A stretch of DNA of 55,535 nucleotides from a virus: positions 1 through 55,535 of IMG/VR virus record IMGVR_UViG_3300048593_000098; one strand, written 5' to 3'. Below the pieces are notes generated by a model. That model was not told where the DNA came from. It did not search any database and saw only the letters and a program-made list of their open reading frames with translations. The translations under genes were made by a program, and so were the position numbers. Shown piece by piece: positions 8,002 to 15,629 of this stretch (within the stretch, counting starts at the first letter, position 1; each line of letters starts with the position of its first letter).

Positions 8002-8558
8002 GTCTTTTTCAGCACATCGTCAAAAGAAATCGGCGTGTAGTTAATCTGCTCCACGCATACACACAGGTAGCGAGGGTCTGGTTCGGTAACAAGTCCAGTC
8101 ATGTAACCATGAACCATGTTGGTTCTTGTATGCATGATCCGATTACCATGCAGGTGACCGTGGACGTTGCGCTTGAACCGCTCACCTACACAGTCTGGGT
8201 GAAGAGGAATATGAGACAGGATGAACTGATCCACAAACACGCGAACGCCATGAATCTGCTCGAACCCTGCCCCATAATAATCCTTATCCTTGTAAATGTC
8301 ATGATTTCCACGGATAAGGATTTTCCGCCCATTCAGACGCTTCACTGTTTCCAGATGGCGTCGGGCGATTACTACATCCCCAAGATGATACACTGTATCT
8401 TGCGGACGAACTGTCTTGTTCCAGTTGTCTACCATTGCCTCGTCCATCTCCTCGGTGGAGGTGAAAGGACGGAGAGGACTACCATCCTCTAGGGTAAACT
8501 TTTCCCATGTGCTGGTATGTCCAAAATGGGTATCACTGATTAGAAATCTAGCTGGCAT
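7998..8558 (-). CDS. Calcineurin-like metallophosphoesterase
   Basis: A 186-aa protein with the full set of metal-binding motifs: ISDTHFGH (residues 7-14), YHLGDVV, IRGNHDIY, LSHIPLHP and VHGHLHG. Single-domain phage phosphoesterases of this size are usually phosphodiesterases or nucleic-acid phosphatases; the substrate is unknown. It starts at ATG 8558, overlapping the end of the small gene upstream. Confidence 0.88.
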   Translation of the reverse strand: MPARFLISDTHFGHTSTWEKFTLEDGSPLRPFTSTEEMDEAMVDNWNKTVRPQDTVYHLGDVVIARRHLETVKRLNGRKILIRGNHDIYKDKDYYGAGFEQIHGVRVFVDQFILSHIPLHPDCVGERFKRNVHGHLHGNRIMHTRTNMVHGYMTGLVTEPDPRYLCVCVEQINYTPISFDDVLKKT

Positions 8559-8697
8559 TTTGCTTTCCGTTGTATATTCGTGTTGCTTCTACACTGAGCG
8601 ACAATACGGCAGTTGCATTGATACGACAAGCGATGTTCAAAACAATCCACTTAGCGATGTATGCAGTGATACGTTCTTTGCGACTTAAATTCATCAT
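8548..8697 (-). CDS. Small hypothetical protein
   Basis: A 49-aa ORF starting at 8697 through a 4-bp ATGA overlap with the metalloprotease gene; it ends inside the phosphoesterase start. The N terminus is basic (NLSRKER), followed by a mildly hydrophobic helix (AYIAKWIVLNIA). Not recognised. Confidence 0.6.
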   Translation of the reverse strand: MMNLSRKERITAYIAKWIVLNIACRINATAVLSLSVEATRIYNGKQNAS

Positions 8698-9164
8698 GCT
8701 GCCTCCTGTGCTGCACACCACTTGTGATAAAGACCGACTTCGCGACCATATGCCTCGATCTCCCAAGGAGAATCGAAATAGGCATCTTCCTTGCCCTTTG
8801 GTTTCCAGATTTGACCCATCCACTTGCTGTAGATTTTGAGACCACCACGAGCAGCGACCGCATGACCAGTCGCGAGTTCGTTCTTCGCGTGTTGCTTGAC
8901 GTGAACCATCTCGTGACCAAGAACCTTGATCATTTCATTCACGTCTTGGTTCTTGAGACCGATCGTGAACCAGCGAGGGTTCTTCGTGCCGTCCTCATCG
9001 ACGCACTCACCTTCGAGGTCAAAGTTTTTCCAAACTTCGATATCTAGTGTCAGATTTTGAACCATACGAGGGTCCATCAGTTGCGCTGCAAAAAACTCTG
9101 CTGCTTTAATCAACTTCGCTTTCTCGGCGCGACGACCAATCATTCCCGTTACTGTGATATTCAT
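8694..9164 (-). CDS. Zincin-like metalloprotease
   Basis: A 156-aa protein with an HExxH zinc motif (GHEMVH, residues 83-88) in a helix, then SPWEIEAYGREVGLY near the C terminus, whose Glu could be the third ligand. I chose ATG 9164 because AAGGA lies 8 bases upstream; the longer reading frame would run back into the promoter. Phage members of this type are uncharacterised. The promoter at 9193-9221 serves it. Confidence 0.68.
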   Translation of the reverse strand: MNITVTGMIGRRAEKAKLIKAAEFFAAQLMDPRMVQNLTLDIEVWKNFDLEGECVDEDGTKNPRWFTIGLKNQDVNEMIKVLGHEMVHVKQHAKNELATGHAVAARGGLKIYSKWMGQIWKPKGKEDAYFDSPWEIEAYGREVGLYHKWCAAQEAA

Positions 9165-9192
9165 ATTCAATTCCTTCATAACCAATACAGAC

Positions 9193-9221
9193 AGTATACC
9201 CCAAAACGCAACAGAAGTCAA
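9193..9221 (-). promoter_or_regulatory. Sigma70-type promoter
   Basis: TTGACT (9221-9216), 17 bp ending GGGG, TATACT (9198-9193). The -35 overlaps the stop region of the next gene upstream. Confidence 0.85.
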
Positions 9222-9427
9222 GCCCCTATTAGGTCGTCGAGCACAATATTAATTATTTCTTCGAAGTCATCATCAGGGTGAAGGCGAGTTCCTGCCCAGA
9301 CATTCATCATAAGTCCATCAACATATTCACGGAGTTCTTCACCATGAGTACCAGAGACGCATTCATAGATGTAGTCAAAGGCATCAGGTGCAATGGCGAG
9401 AGCATCAAGTATTTTTTGTTCAGTCAT
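9218..9427 (-). CDS. Small acidic hypothetical protein
   Basis: A 69-aa acidic protein starting at ATG 9427 behind AAGGAA. It has a helical N terminus (MTEQKILDALAIA) and an acidic C terminus (DDDFEEIINIVLDDLIGA). No family recognised. It has its own promoter at 9457-9485. Confidence 0.65.
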   Translation of the reverse strand: MTEQKILDALAIAPDAFDYIYECVSGTHGEELREYVDGLMMNVWAGTRLHPDDDFEEIINIVLDDLIGA

Positions 9428-9456
9428 AATTAAGTTCCTTTTCATATTATATACAC

Positions 9457-9485
9457 AGTATACCCTAAAACGGAACAAAAGTCAA
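9457..9485 (-). promoter_or_regulatory. Sigma70-type promoter
   Basis: TTGACT (9485-9480), 17 bp, TATACT (9462-9457). Confidence 0.85.
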
Positions 9486-9507
9486 GCCCTCATTTGTCTT
9501 TTTTCAA

Positions 9508-10260
9508 TTATATTTTGTCCAAAAAACGAGAAGCAACCACTTCGTTCCACTCTCTCCCTGGATGCATCAGGTCTCGACCCTCAATGCGATTGATCGTTAA
9601 ATCACCACTAACATTCTCCATTGGCATCTCTATTAGCGGAACGCCAATGCTATTACAGATGGTCTGAACCCCCATCACGTTCTTCAACTGATTCATCTCT
9701 GCGTTAGCAGGGTGCGACAACCAACCATGGTAAAATTCGTTAATCTTGGCAGTAACAGAATCTGGTAGATACGATGCATTCGGCATAATATTCAGAATAT
9801 GGTTATCCAACACGATTTCCATCCTCCCTACTTTGGGTGTTAGCATCATAACATACTTCGGACGCAATAGTGGAATCCAGTGGTGTGCCAAACGAAAACA
9901 CGTATCCGACGACCCCGCTCCTATACCAAGGTTATAATGACGAAGTCCAAGGCTACTCGCTACTTTATACGTCCAACTACTTTCTAGATCTACACCTATC
10001 CCTGCAGTAAGGGAACACCCAAGGAAAAGCACAGAGTCGTTCGGTTCGTAAGTAAACTCCTCAGACCGAAACCCATCTTTATTGAATGTGTAAGAAATAC
10101 TGTCTCGCGTCCATCCATACTCCTCTAGCAATGCTCGTTTTGCTGGGTCTGCCATGTTGGCATCAAAACGGTCTTCAGAGTCAGACTGACTCCACTTTAC
10201 CGTCTTGCCTGTATGTCCGAGGTTTATACTATACCAACTTTGTCCGTAACTCTTACTCAT
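9508..10260 (-). CDS. SGNH/GDSL-like hydrolase
   Basis: A 250-aa protein with a block I motif FLGCSLTAGIG (candidate nucleophile Ser83; Cys replaces the usual Asp before it), a Gly-rich block (YNLGIGAGSSD) and a terminal DLMHPG block V that supplies the Asp-x-x-His pair. SGNH enzymes are esterases or acetylhydrolases on lipids, glycans or peptidoglycan. The next gene upstream is a sulfotransferase-like gene whose stop abuts it, so a cell-surface or glycan role is plausible. Confidence 0.72.
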   Translation of the reverse strand: MSKSYGQSWYSINLGHTGKTVKWSQSDSEDRFDANMADPAKRALLEEYGWTRDSISYTFNKDGFRSEEFTYEPNDSVLFLGCSLTAGIGVDLESSWTYKVASSLGLRHYNLGIGAGSSDTCFRLAHHWIPLLRPKYVMMLTPKVGRMEIVLDNHILNIMPNASYLPDSVTAKINEFYHGWLSHPANAEMNQLKNVMGVQTICNSIGVPLIEMPMENVSGDLTINRIEGRDLMHPGREWNEVVASRFLDKI

Positions 10261-10794
10261 TTAATTCCTCCATTGTTTCCACTCCTCTACTGGAACCCTC
10301 TCCCGAGTTGCCATCAATTGGTTATAAACCTCAACGCATCGTTCCAAGTCCTGTAGAGTGTATACCGAATTCTCCACATAAATCTCCGCTGCAGTTGTAG
10401 GATAGTGTCGCGTATCTGTTCGAACAGACTGCACCTGCATAGTATCTATCCTAGGAATATACTGCTCTAGGTCGTAGAAATCTATGATACGAAAGTTAGC
10501 ATCAATAAAGTCAATGGTGCGAAACCTATTTACTTCTAGATTGTGTAGATACGGTGCGGAATGTCGAGCAAACTCCTCGAGTCGTAACTTTGGTGGTCCA
10601 TTGCATAAGAATGGCATAGAGGAAACAACACGGTCTATGGGGTTACGAAGAACCAATATGGGATTGTGGTGCATCATCCAATCCCGCATTCCAAACCCGT
10701 GTGGTGTTTCCTTTTTAAAGTAGTTAAACATGTTGGTAGACCCACAGCGAAGGTTTGCCATGACAGCACAATTACGATTGCAATGGATAAACAT
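10261..10794 (-). CDS. Sulfotransferase-like protein 1
   Basis: A 177-aa protein resembling sulfotransferases: the N-terminal phosphosulfate-loop region is RCGSTNMFNYF and the 3'-phosphate-binding segment is ILVLRNPIDRVVSS. It is shorter than typical sulfotransferases (about 250-300 aa) but has a paralog in this window at 12755-13249 that shares VVLRNPLDRVKSS and FRIIDFYDLEQYIPR. PAPS-dependent sulfation of a glycan or small molecule is the family function; activity is not shown. Confidence 0.65.
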   Translation of the reverse strand: MFIHCNRNCAVMANLRCGSTNMFNYFKKETPHGFGMRDWMMHHNPILVLRNPIDRVVSSMPFLCNGPPKLRLEEFARHSAPYLHNLEVNRFRTIDFIDANFRIIDFYDLEQYIPRIDTMQVQSVRTDTRHYPTTAAEIYVENSVYTLQDLERCVEVYNQLMATRERVPVEEWKQWRN

Positions 10795-10988
10795 GTTGAA
10801 CCTTTTAGAGTCCTAATCTGGCCGCAAAAAAATTAATTCGGCATTATATAGGAAAGTGTGTAGCGGGAGAGCGATTGCGTTTTTGAGACGATGTTAAAGC
10901 AAGTCGGCGCTTAACCCCTCGTGCGGCTCGGGTACCTTGTCCAACTTTCCATAGCTCACTTTCTCTGGAGAGAGTACTGCTACCTCAC
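10795..10988 (-). other. Non-coding gap of about 190 bp
   Basis: No ORF above about 20 codons fits. The minus strand has a TATAAT (10848-10843) but no convincing -35, and a weak GCCG/CGGC stem around 10820-10842. It may be the leader of the sulfotransferase/SGNH pair. Confidence 0.35.
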
Positions 10989-11231
10989 TTACACGCCACG
11001 TGGGACGCGAAGGAGGCGCATGACGTCTTTGTCAAGATAGTCACCCAAGGCAGTCCACTGACGGAAAGCGACACACTCGGTCATTCGAGCAGCGCAACGG
11101 TCGATGTTAGCACAACCTTCACAGGGAACATCGCGGACGTTCTCTGGGGTGTTCAGGGGAAGGAGGGCATTCGCCGACCGACCCTTGAGGTAATCTTGTT
11201 CACAACCAACGGAGAAATATTCGGTATTCAT
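10989..11231 (-). CDS. Small cysteine-cluster protein
   Basis: An 80-aa protein starting at ATG 11231 after GGAAAAAG. A Cys cluster at about residues 37-54 (CEGCANIDRCAARMTEC) suggests a small metal-binding site. Related small Cys proteins are common in T4-type phages, with no known function. It is driven by the promoter at 11263-11291. Confidence 0.65.
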   Translation of the reverse strand: MNTEYFSVGCEQDYLKGRSANALLPLNTPENVRDVPCEGCANIDRCAARMTECVAFRQWTALGDYLDKDVMRLLRVPRGV

Positions 11232-11262
11232 AATAACTTTTTCCTTTTCATATTATATACCC

Positions 11263-11291
11263 AGTATACCCTATTTTTGGGATAAAGTCAA
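11263..11291 (-). promoter_or_regulatory. Sigma70-type promoter
   Basis: TTGACT (11291-11286), 17 bp, TATACT (11268-11263). Confidence 0.85.
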
Positions 11292-11295
11292 CAGC

Positions 11296-11448
11296 TCATT
11301 TGCTCTTTCCTGAATTAATTTCAATTATCCTGTCCCAATTGATATTGTACGGTAATTTTAGGTCTCTAAACTCTATGAGTTGTGCTACCTTGTCTTCCGC
11401 TTGTTGATATATCTTGTAAACGTCTGCTAGTGTGTATTCGTAAGCCAT
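11296..11448 (-). CDS. Small hypothetical protein (50 aa)
   Basis: A 50-codon ORF from ATG 11448 (AAAGG upstream) to TGA 11296. It fits exactly between two promoters and is preceded by the promoter at 11482-11510. The N terminus is MAYEYTLADVYKIYQQAEDK, an amphipathic helix; the C terminus is basic. No family recognised. Confidence 0.6.
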   Translation of the reverse strand: MAYEYTLADVYKIYQQAEDKVAQLIEFRDLKLPYNINWDRIIEINSGKSK

Positions 11449-11481
11449 AATTTAAACCTTTCTTTCAAAGACGACATAGTC

Positions 11482-11510
11482 AGTATACCTCGATTTGCTG
11501 TGGAAGTCAA
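11482..11510 (-). promoter_or_regulatory. Sigma70-type promoter
   Basis: TTGACT (11510-11505), 17 bp, TATACT (11487-11482). Confidence 0.85.
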
Positions 11511-11524
11511 CACTTTTCTTCATC

Positions 11525-11570
11525 TTATTACAAATAAAATGATCCCCCTGCCATTGCTGACAGAGGGACC
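11525..11570 (-). terminator. Rho-independent terminator with GNRA loop
   Basis: The minus strand folds into a 13-bp stem with G-U pairs (11570-11558 with 11553-11541), a GCAA tetraloop and a following T-rich ATTTTATTTG. It lies about 35 bp after the stop of the gene at 11607-11888 and closes that unit. Confidence 0.8.
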
Positions 11571-11606
11571 ATGGGGTGCACAGAGAGGAAAAGGAAAGGA
11601 AACTCC

Positions 11607-11888
11607 CTATGCAGCAAACTCTTGGTCGACCCACTCTTGGCGACGAGCATCAGCACGTTTGTTGTATGCATTCGCTTCGACCTGCTGATTGGTGAAGTCG
11701 ACGATGTGGGTCAGTTCGTCCACACCCTTGTCTGCGATGTCCGCGAGACATGCAGAGAGATACCCGAGAACGAAGGAGTTGTTGCCATCACCGAGAGTGC
11801 GGAGATTGACGAACAACTGGTCGACCAGATCCTTGGTGGAGTAGACACGAGTCACAGCAGGGTGGCAGTAGTTTACAGAATCAGTCAT
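11607..11888 (-). CDS. Hypothetical protein
   Basis: A 93-aa, mostly helical protein (VDQLFVNLRTLG, ADIADKGVDELTHIVDFTNQQVEANA) with a basic patch near the C terminus. Not recognised. It starts two bases after the stop of the gene at 11891-12115 and is followed by a strong terminator. Confidence 0.65.
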   Translation of the reverse strand: MTDSVNYCHPAVTRVYSTKDLVDQLFVNLRTLGDGNNSFVLGYLSACLADIADKGVDELTHIVDFTNQQVEANAYNKRADARRQEWVDQEFAA

Positions 11889-11890
11889 AA

Positions 11891-12115
11891 TTACATGCTC
11901 CAGTAGGTTTCAGAGGAAGGATCGCAAGCGAGAGGAGTATTGACAGGGATCTTTACTTCCTTGCCAGACATCAGCGAGGTGACGGTCTTGGTGGTAAATT
12001 GTCCCAGATAGAACGCTTCAGCGAGAGCATCGCGCTTCAGACGGTGGGCATTGACCATTTCATTGCCATTCTTCATCACGAGGTAGACGCCATTCATTTT
12101 TTCAACGGTAAACAT
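11891..12115 (-). CDS. Small hypothetical protein
   Basis: A 74-aa protein from ATG 12115 after AAGGAAC, preferred over an in-frame TTG two codons earlier. The first half looks like a small beta fold (MFTVEKMNGVYLVMKNG) followed by a basic helix (HRLKRDALAEAFYLGQF). Not recognised. Promoter at 12143-12171. Confidence 0.62.
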   Translation of the reverse strand: MFTVEKMNGVYLVMKNGNEMVNAHRLKRDALAEAFYLGQFTTKTVTSLMSGKEVKIPVNTPLACDPSSETYWSM

Positions 12116-12142
12116 AATCAAGTTCCTTTTCTTAGTATTACC

Positions 12143-12171
12143 ATTCTACCCCAAAACGTGCCAGAAGTCAA
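12143..12171 (-). promoter_or_regulatory. Sigma70-type promoter (TAGAAT class)
   Basis: TTGACT (12171-12166), 17 bp, TAGAAT (12148-12143). Confidence 0.83.
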
Positions 12172-12338
12172 CACTTTTCTTGCTTCCCGACAACTTTTTT
12201 TTGTGCGGGTGTCGCGGTCAGTGGCGAAGTGTGAGTGGACTAAGACGAACCTCGACACACCCCGACACGCCCCATTTCACTCCATTCGATTCAAGAACAG
12301 GACTATGCGTATTTTACACTAAATGTTAGTGATTTTCA
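12172..12338. repeat. Non-coding gap with a short palindrome cluster
   Basis: No gene seen. Near the left-hand gene's stop three copies of CACTAA/TTAGTG occur: 12317-12322, 12326-12331 and 12337-12342. The last two form a 7-bp hairpin, GTTAGTG-ATTTT-CACTAAC (12325-12343). There is no U-run on the minus side, so a terminator there is doubtful; an operator or RNA-processing signal is possible. Confidence 0.4.
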
Positions 12339-12533
12339 CTAACTTTTCTTTTTCTTTGGTCTCTTACGTAGTTCTTTCTTCTTATACTCTACGAATGTCA
12401 TACTGTATTCAGCACCAGATGCCTTGTATTCAGCGTATAATTTCATATTACGAGCAGTATACTTACCTCTATTACTACGTTTACTATATGATAATTCGCG
12501 AGATATATCATTTCCTGCATGTTTAGATATCAT
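12339..12533 (-). CDS. Small basic hypothetical protein
   Basis: A 64-aa, Lys/Arg/Tyr-rich protein ending RKRPKKKKS, so probably nucleic-acid binding. It starts right after the stop of the gene upstream. Not recognised. Confidence 0.58.
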   Translation of the reverse strand: MISKHAGNDISRELSYSKRSNRGKYTARNMKLYAEYKASGAEYSMTFVEYKKKELRKRPKKKKS

Positions 12534-12758
12534 CTATTCTACTCCAAACAGTTCATCTAATGCTTGTTTCTTCTTTACCTTGGTAATGATACGTTTTCTT
12601 TGCTCTTCTTCTAATAATCCAGATGCATCCAGCGAAAGGAGGTTATTGAGAGTTTTTCTCTCTTCCACCCATGCATTAAGTTTTTCATCATCATTTAGCA
12701 TATCATACGTCCAGTCGTCAATACGCTTCTGTAAATCATCAAATGTTCTAGCAGTCAT
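12534..12758 (-). CDS. Small coiled protein with clamp-binding-like tail
   Basis: A 74-aa, highly charged helical protein. It starts at ATG 12758 by an ATGA overlap with the sulfotransferase-like gene. It ends ALDELFGVE, resembling the LEDLF tails of the TET/JBP and pyrophosphorylase-like proteins and the ALDKLFGVK tail of the gene at 14473-14655. No family recognised. Confidence 0.6.
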   Translation of the reverse strand: MTARTFDDLQKRIDDWTYDMLNDDEKLNAWVEERKTLNNLLSLDASGLLEEEQRKRIITKVKKKQALDELFGVE

Positions 12759-13249
12759 TCTGTTAGATCTTTCCATTCTTGCACGGATATTCTCTCTTTG
12801 GTTCTCATAAATTCTTTATAGATTTTTAGTTCTTCTCGCAGATCCTCCAGAGAATATACATCGTTTGGTACATGCACATCCTCTACTACTGCGGTATCAT
12901 CTATCCGAGTGTTCGTTCTGGGAGACTGAGACAGTTTACTTCTTGGAATATACTGCTCGAGATCGTAGAAGTCAATGATTCGGAAGTTGCATCCTAATAG
13001 ATTATGCATATATGGACGAGAGTGCAGGATATAGATGGTGTTCGGGAAGGATTTGGAGAGTGGGAGAGAGGATTTCACTCGATCTAGAGGATTGCGAAGG
13101 ACTACTACAGGATTATGGTGCTCCTTCCAGTTGTCTATAGTGTATTCAGTTGAAGTATATGGAGCAATTCCGAAGTAGTGATACATGTTTGTGTGTCCGC
13201 AGCGAGTTTCTGCCATCACAGCAAAGGTGTCCGTGCAGAACAGGAACAT
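12755..13249 (-). CDS. Sulfotransferase-like protein 2
   Basis: A 164-aa paralog of the protein at 10261-10794: RCGHTNMYHYF aligns with RCGSTNMFNYF, VVVLRNPLDRVKSS with ILVLRNPIDRVVSS, and NFRIIDFYDLEQYIPR is almost identical. The loop/LRNP pair matches the PAPS-binding sites of sulfotransferases, in a shortened frame. It ends 4 bp into the next gene. Confidence 0.65.
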   Translation of the reverse strand: MFLFCTDTFAVMAETRCGHTNMYHYFGIAPYTSTEYTIDNWKEHHNPVVVLRNPLDRVKSSLPLSKSFPNTIYILHSRPYMHNLLGCNFRIIDFYDLEQYIPRSKLSQSPRTNTRIDDTAVVEDVHVPNDVYSLEDLREELKIYKEFMRTKERISVQEWKDLTE

Positions 13250-13250
13250 A

Positions 13251-13781
13251 TCAGTCTATTACAAATGACCAGAGAGATGTTCCAGAGTAGAACGTCGCCT
13301 GTTTGCCCAGCATTTCTTCTAGTCGGTTTACATTCAATTTTACGTCTGGGAACATGCTCAGATAGTCATGTCCGCACAGTAGACCACCACTCTTTAGATT
13401 CTTTAGTGCAAACTGGATAATCTCCCAGTCATTGGGATTCTTATGTGCTGCATCGATAAAGAATATATCTGCAGGTTTGTCTACGTATCTCGAGTATGGG
13501 AAGTATGGGCAGAGATTTACAATCGGAGTGATGTTGGGGATATCCTTAGTGTTCTCCTGGAACTGCGGATAGAAATCTGCACCTGTGGTTGGGTCAAAGA
13601 ATGCATCCACGCAATATACATTAACGGAGGGATCGCAGGACTTTGCCCATGCGACTGCACTGCGTCCATACAGACTGCCTACCTCTACGATGACTCCATT
13701 CTCTGGGACTGCACTCGCCCATCTCTCGATGCAGCGGAGTTCACTCTCATTCATGTGTCCGTCAATTGTCGTATCATACAT
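13251..13781 (-). CDS. Class I SAM-dependent methyltransferase
   Basis: A 176-aa Rossmann methyltransferase of the Methyltransf_24 type. Motif I is IVEVGSLYGRSAVAWA at residues 31-46, a VYCVDAF acidic strand follows, then DIFFIDAAHKNPNDW and a GGLLCGHDY motif. These enzymes often methylate sugars or small molecules. It sits between a sulfotransferase-like and an SGNH gene. Confidence 0.78.
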   Translation of the reverse strand: MYDTTIDGHMNESELRCIERWASAVPENGVIVEVGSLYGRSAVAWAKSCDPSVNVYCVDAFFDPTTGADFYPQFQENTKDIPNITPIVNLCPYFPYSRYVDKPADIFFIDAAHKNPNDWEIIQFALKNLKSGGLLCGHDYLSMFPDVKLNVNRLEEMLGKQATFYSGTSLWSFVID

Positions 13782-13908
13782 TCTTCAACGCCTCCTCTGC
13801 TATATTTGCACAGGTGTATCCGTGTCCATGTCCGTGTGAGTGTCCAAATCTCTCGATACGCTCGAGCGCATCTTTGTATCGCTGGAGAGTCTTTTCCGTC
13901 TCATTCAT
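13774..13908 (-). CDS. Small His-rich hypothetical protein (44 aa)
   Basis: ATG 13908 to TGA 13774, overlapping the methyltransferase start by 8 bp and following the SGNH gene by one base. A helix (TLQRYKDALERIERFG) leads into HSHGHGHG and YTCANIAEEALKNV. Small proteins with an ALExI...C..IA..AL layout are frequent in phages; function unknown. The HxHxHxH run could bind metal. Confidence 0.6.
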   Translation of the reverse strand: MNETEKTLQRYKDALERIERFGHSHGHGHGYTCANIAEEALKNV

Positions 13909-13909
13909 G

Positions 13910-14326
13910 TCAGATACCAGACTTCTTTACCAGATCCTTGTATCCACGCCACGATGGATGGATTTTGTCAGGTTGGACGTAGGAAGTAGAGATAGTGACA
14001 TCATTGTATTGTGCAGCAATCTGCTTTACGATGGCATTTACCTTGGGTTTACAGAATCCGCTGTTACATGGAGGCATGATCCATACGACCTTCACGGAGC
14101 GAATACGATACCGCACCTTCGACAGTTCTTTAAAGGTATTCACACCCTTGTGGTCGTTGGTGCCCAGACTGATTACTACAGTCTTTGCTTCCAGTGGTGT
14201 GCTACCCCAGCGTTTGTTCCACTGCCACGTGTTGTATCCACCCTTGGAGTAGGATACGCACTCAGTGGGTGCAAACATCTTGGTGCCAACTGCGATACTG
14301 TCACCCATAATTAAACATTCTAACAT
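13910..14326 (-). CDS. Small SGNH hydrolase-like protein
   Basis: A 138-aa protein with MGDSIAVG (nucleophile Ser10), GTND (block III) and DKIHPSWRGY (block V Asp/His), so all SGNH catalytic elements are present in a compact frame. The second SGNH gene of this region. It starts at ATG 14326 after AAAGGAAAT. Likely an esterase on a surface glycan or similar; inference. Confidence 0.75.
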   Translation of the reverse strand: MLECLIMGDSIAVGTKMFAPTECVSYSKGGYNTWQWNKRWGSTPLEAKTVVISLGTNDHKGVNTFKELSKVRYRIRSVKVVWIMPPCNSGFCKPKVNAIVKQIAAQYNDVTISTSYVQPDKIHPSWRGYKDLVKKSGI

Positions 14327-14338
14327 AATATATTTCCT

Positions 14339-14473
14339 TTAAAAATGATACTCAACCCAGTAGTAGGCAGTCTTGCCACTAGACCATGTTACCTTGCTGC
14401 CGCGATATCGTTTATACGGAACCAGCGGTGATTCAGTTGGTAGTGGTAGTTTCTTCCACTCTTTCTCTGTCAT
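14339..14473 (-). CDS. Small hypothetical protein (44 aa)
   Basis: ATG 14473 to TAA 14339, with a one-base TAATG overlap with the gene upstream. The sequence is basic and aromatic (KRYRGSKVTWSSGKTAYYWV), perhaps a small beta fold. Not recognised. Confidence 0.55.
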   Translation of the reverse strand: MTEKEWKKLPLPTESPLVPYKRYRGSKVTWSSGKTAYYWVEYHF

Positions 14474-14655
14474 TATTTTACTCCGAACAGTTTGTCTAAT
14501 GCAGTCTGCTTGTATGTGTCTGCCATGTGCGCATTGAGCGCATCACCTAGATTTTCAGTGTATTCATCGAGGATGACATAATCTGCCGACCTACCTTGGA
14601 TATGGTGCGACTGATTCTTGTAATTCACCCATGGATCATCATCATAGTGTCCCAT
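14473..14655 (-). CDS. Small protein with clamp-binding-like tail
   Basis: A 60-aa protein starting where the upstream gene stops. It ends TALDKLFGVK, close to ALDELFGVE of the gene at 12534-12758 and to the LEDLF tails of two modification enzymes. No domain recognised. Confidence 0.58.
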   Translation of the reverse strand: MGHYDDDPWVNYKNQSHHIQGRSADYVILDEYTENLGDALNAHMADTYKQTALDKLFGVK

Positions 14656-14942
14656 TAGATGCTCTGACTGTCACGGTTTTCGTTCATGCGCTTGATGTCA
14701 GCAGCACGTTGCTTCTTGAGTTCTTCCGCAGTGGCAACTGCATTCTTCTGCGTGTCATATTCAACCAGTTCAGCACTGGTCATGTTGGACTGTAGATCTG
14801 CAATGATAGACTGGAATCGTTGGACTTCGCTGCTCGTAGGAGCATAGCGAGTGACCGACTCGAGTCGAGTCTCGGCGAGTCTCAACTTATCGAATGCATT
14901 AAACGTTTCGGCAGTTTTGGTGTTAATCATAATATCAGGCAT
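14655..14942 (-). CDS. Hypothetical helical protein
   Basis: A 95-aa protein from ATG 14942 (AGGAAAC upstream). Long charged helices (RLAETRLESVTRYA, SEVQRFQSIIADLQ) suggest a coiled coil. Not recognised. First gene after the promoter at 14975-15003. Confidence 0.6.
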   Translation of the reverse strand: MPDIMINTKTAETFNAFDKLRLAETRLESVTRYAPTSSEVQRFQSIIADLQSNMTSAELVEYDTQKNAVATAEELKKQRAADIKRMNENRDSQSI

Positions 14943-14974
14943 AATCTAGTTTCCTATTCAATCTTAGAATTACC

Positions 14975-15003
14975 ATTCTACCCTATAATTGGGCAGAAGT
15001 CAA
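14975..15003 (-). promoter_or_regulatory. Sigma70-type promoter (TAGAAT class)
   Basis: TTGACT (15003-14998), 17 bp, TAGAAT (14980-14975). Confidence 0.83.
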
Positions 15004-15012
15004 TAGTTTTCT

Positions 15013-15255
15013 TCACGTAATGTCAATCTGCACACGCTCAACTTCTGCCCATGGGTCGCTGTGGTTGAACATACCATCTTGGTCGAAGTAGTGTGTTTGC
15101 ATTTCGAGTTGAACCTTTACAACACGCATTATCCCATTGTCATCTGTCTTGACATATTCCACCACACGGAATTCCTGCCTCTCGGGCATAATGATGGGAA
15201 TCGGCGGGAGTTGGACAGGTGGTTGGTATGCCCGACGCAGAGGTCTTTGAGTCAT
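15013..15255 (-). CDS. Hypothetical protein
   Basis: An 80-aa protein with a Pro-rich N terminus (PPVQLPPIPIIMP) followed by beta-like strands. It overlaps the upstream gene by 4 bp. Not recognised. Confidence 0.58.
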   Translation of the reverse strand: MTQRPLRRAYQPPVQLPPIPIIMPERQEFRVVEYVKTDDNGIMRVVKVQLEMQTHYFDQDGMFNHSDPWAEVERVQIDIT

Positions 15256-15629
15256 CGCTTGTTCTTCCTTTGTTGTTCAATGAAATCTTTGTTACCGACC
15301 CATGTGTATGCCTTGTAACGAACAGAGTTGTCTGCGTGGTCCATCTGTTTGGTGAACGAGAAATGTCCATCTTCCATCATCTTCTCTGCCAACTTACCAG
15401 CAAGTTCTTTCTTGAGATAATTTTGCAAATCTCCCTCAGACATACCAGATGCGAGAATCCAATCAAGATCATACTTCATGGTATAGTCTAGCAGTTCTCC
15501 AGATAGATTATAATCGTATTTGATCGGAGCAGCAGTGATTGATCCGCCCGAGATGCCACTAGACGGAATACGAAGACTGTCCCAGTCCATTGGTCTGAAA
15601 TTGCTATTGTTATTGTCAATAATTGCCAT
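15252..15629 (-). CDS. Hypothetical protein conserved-looking in phages
   Basis: A 125-aa protein with an N-terminal flexible part and a helical C-terminal half (DLQNYLKKELAGKLAEKM), then DNSVRYKAYTWVGNKDF. I do not recognise a family. Starts by TAATG overlap with the gene at 15629-15802. Confidence 0.62.
   Translation of the reverse strand: MAIIDNNNSNFRPMDWDSLRIPSSGISGGSITAAPIKYDYNLSGELLDYTMKYDLDWILASGMSEGDLQNYLKKELAGKLAEKMMEDGHFSFTKQMDHADNSVRYKAYTWVGNKDFIEQQRKNKR

Noticed and set aside
10843-10848. TATAAT upstream of the sulfotransferase-like gene as a promoter
   Set aside because: The position 17 bp upstream reads CTCTCC, not a -35; too weak to list as a promoter.
12325-12343. 7-bp hairpin after the small basic gene as a terminator
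   Set aside because: The T-rich side is on the plus strand, where there is no gene; on the minus strand no U-run follows.
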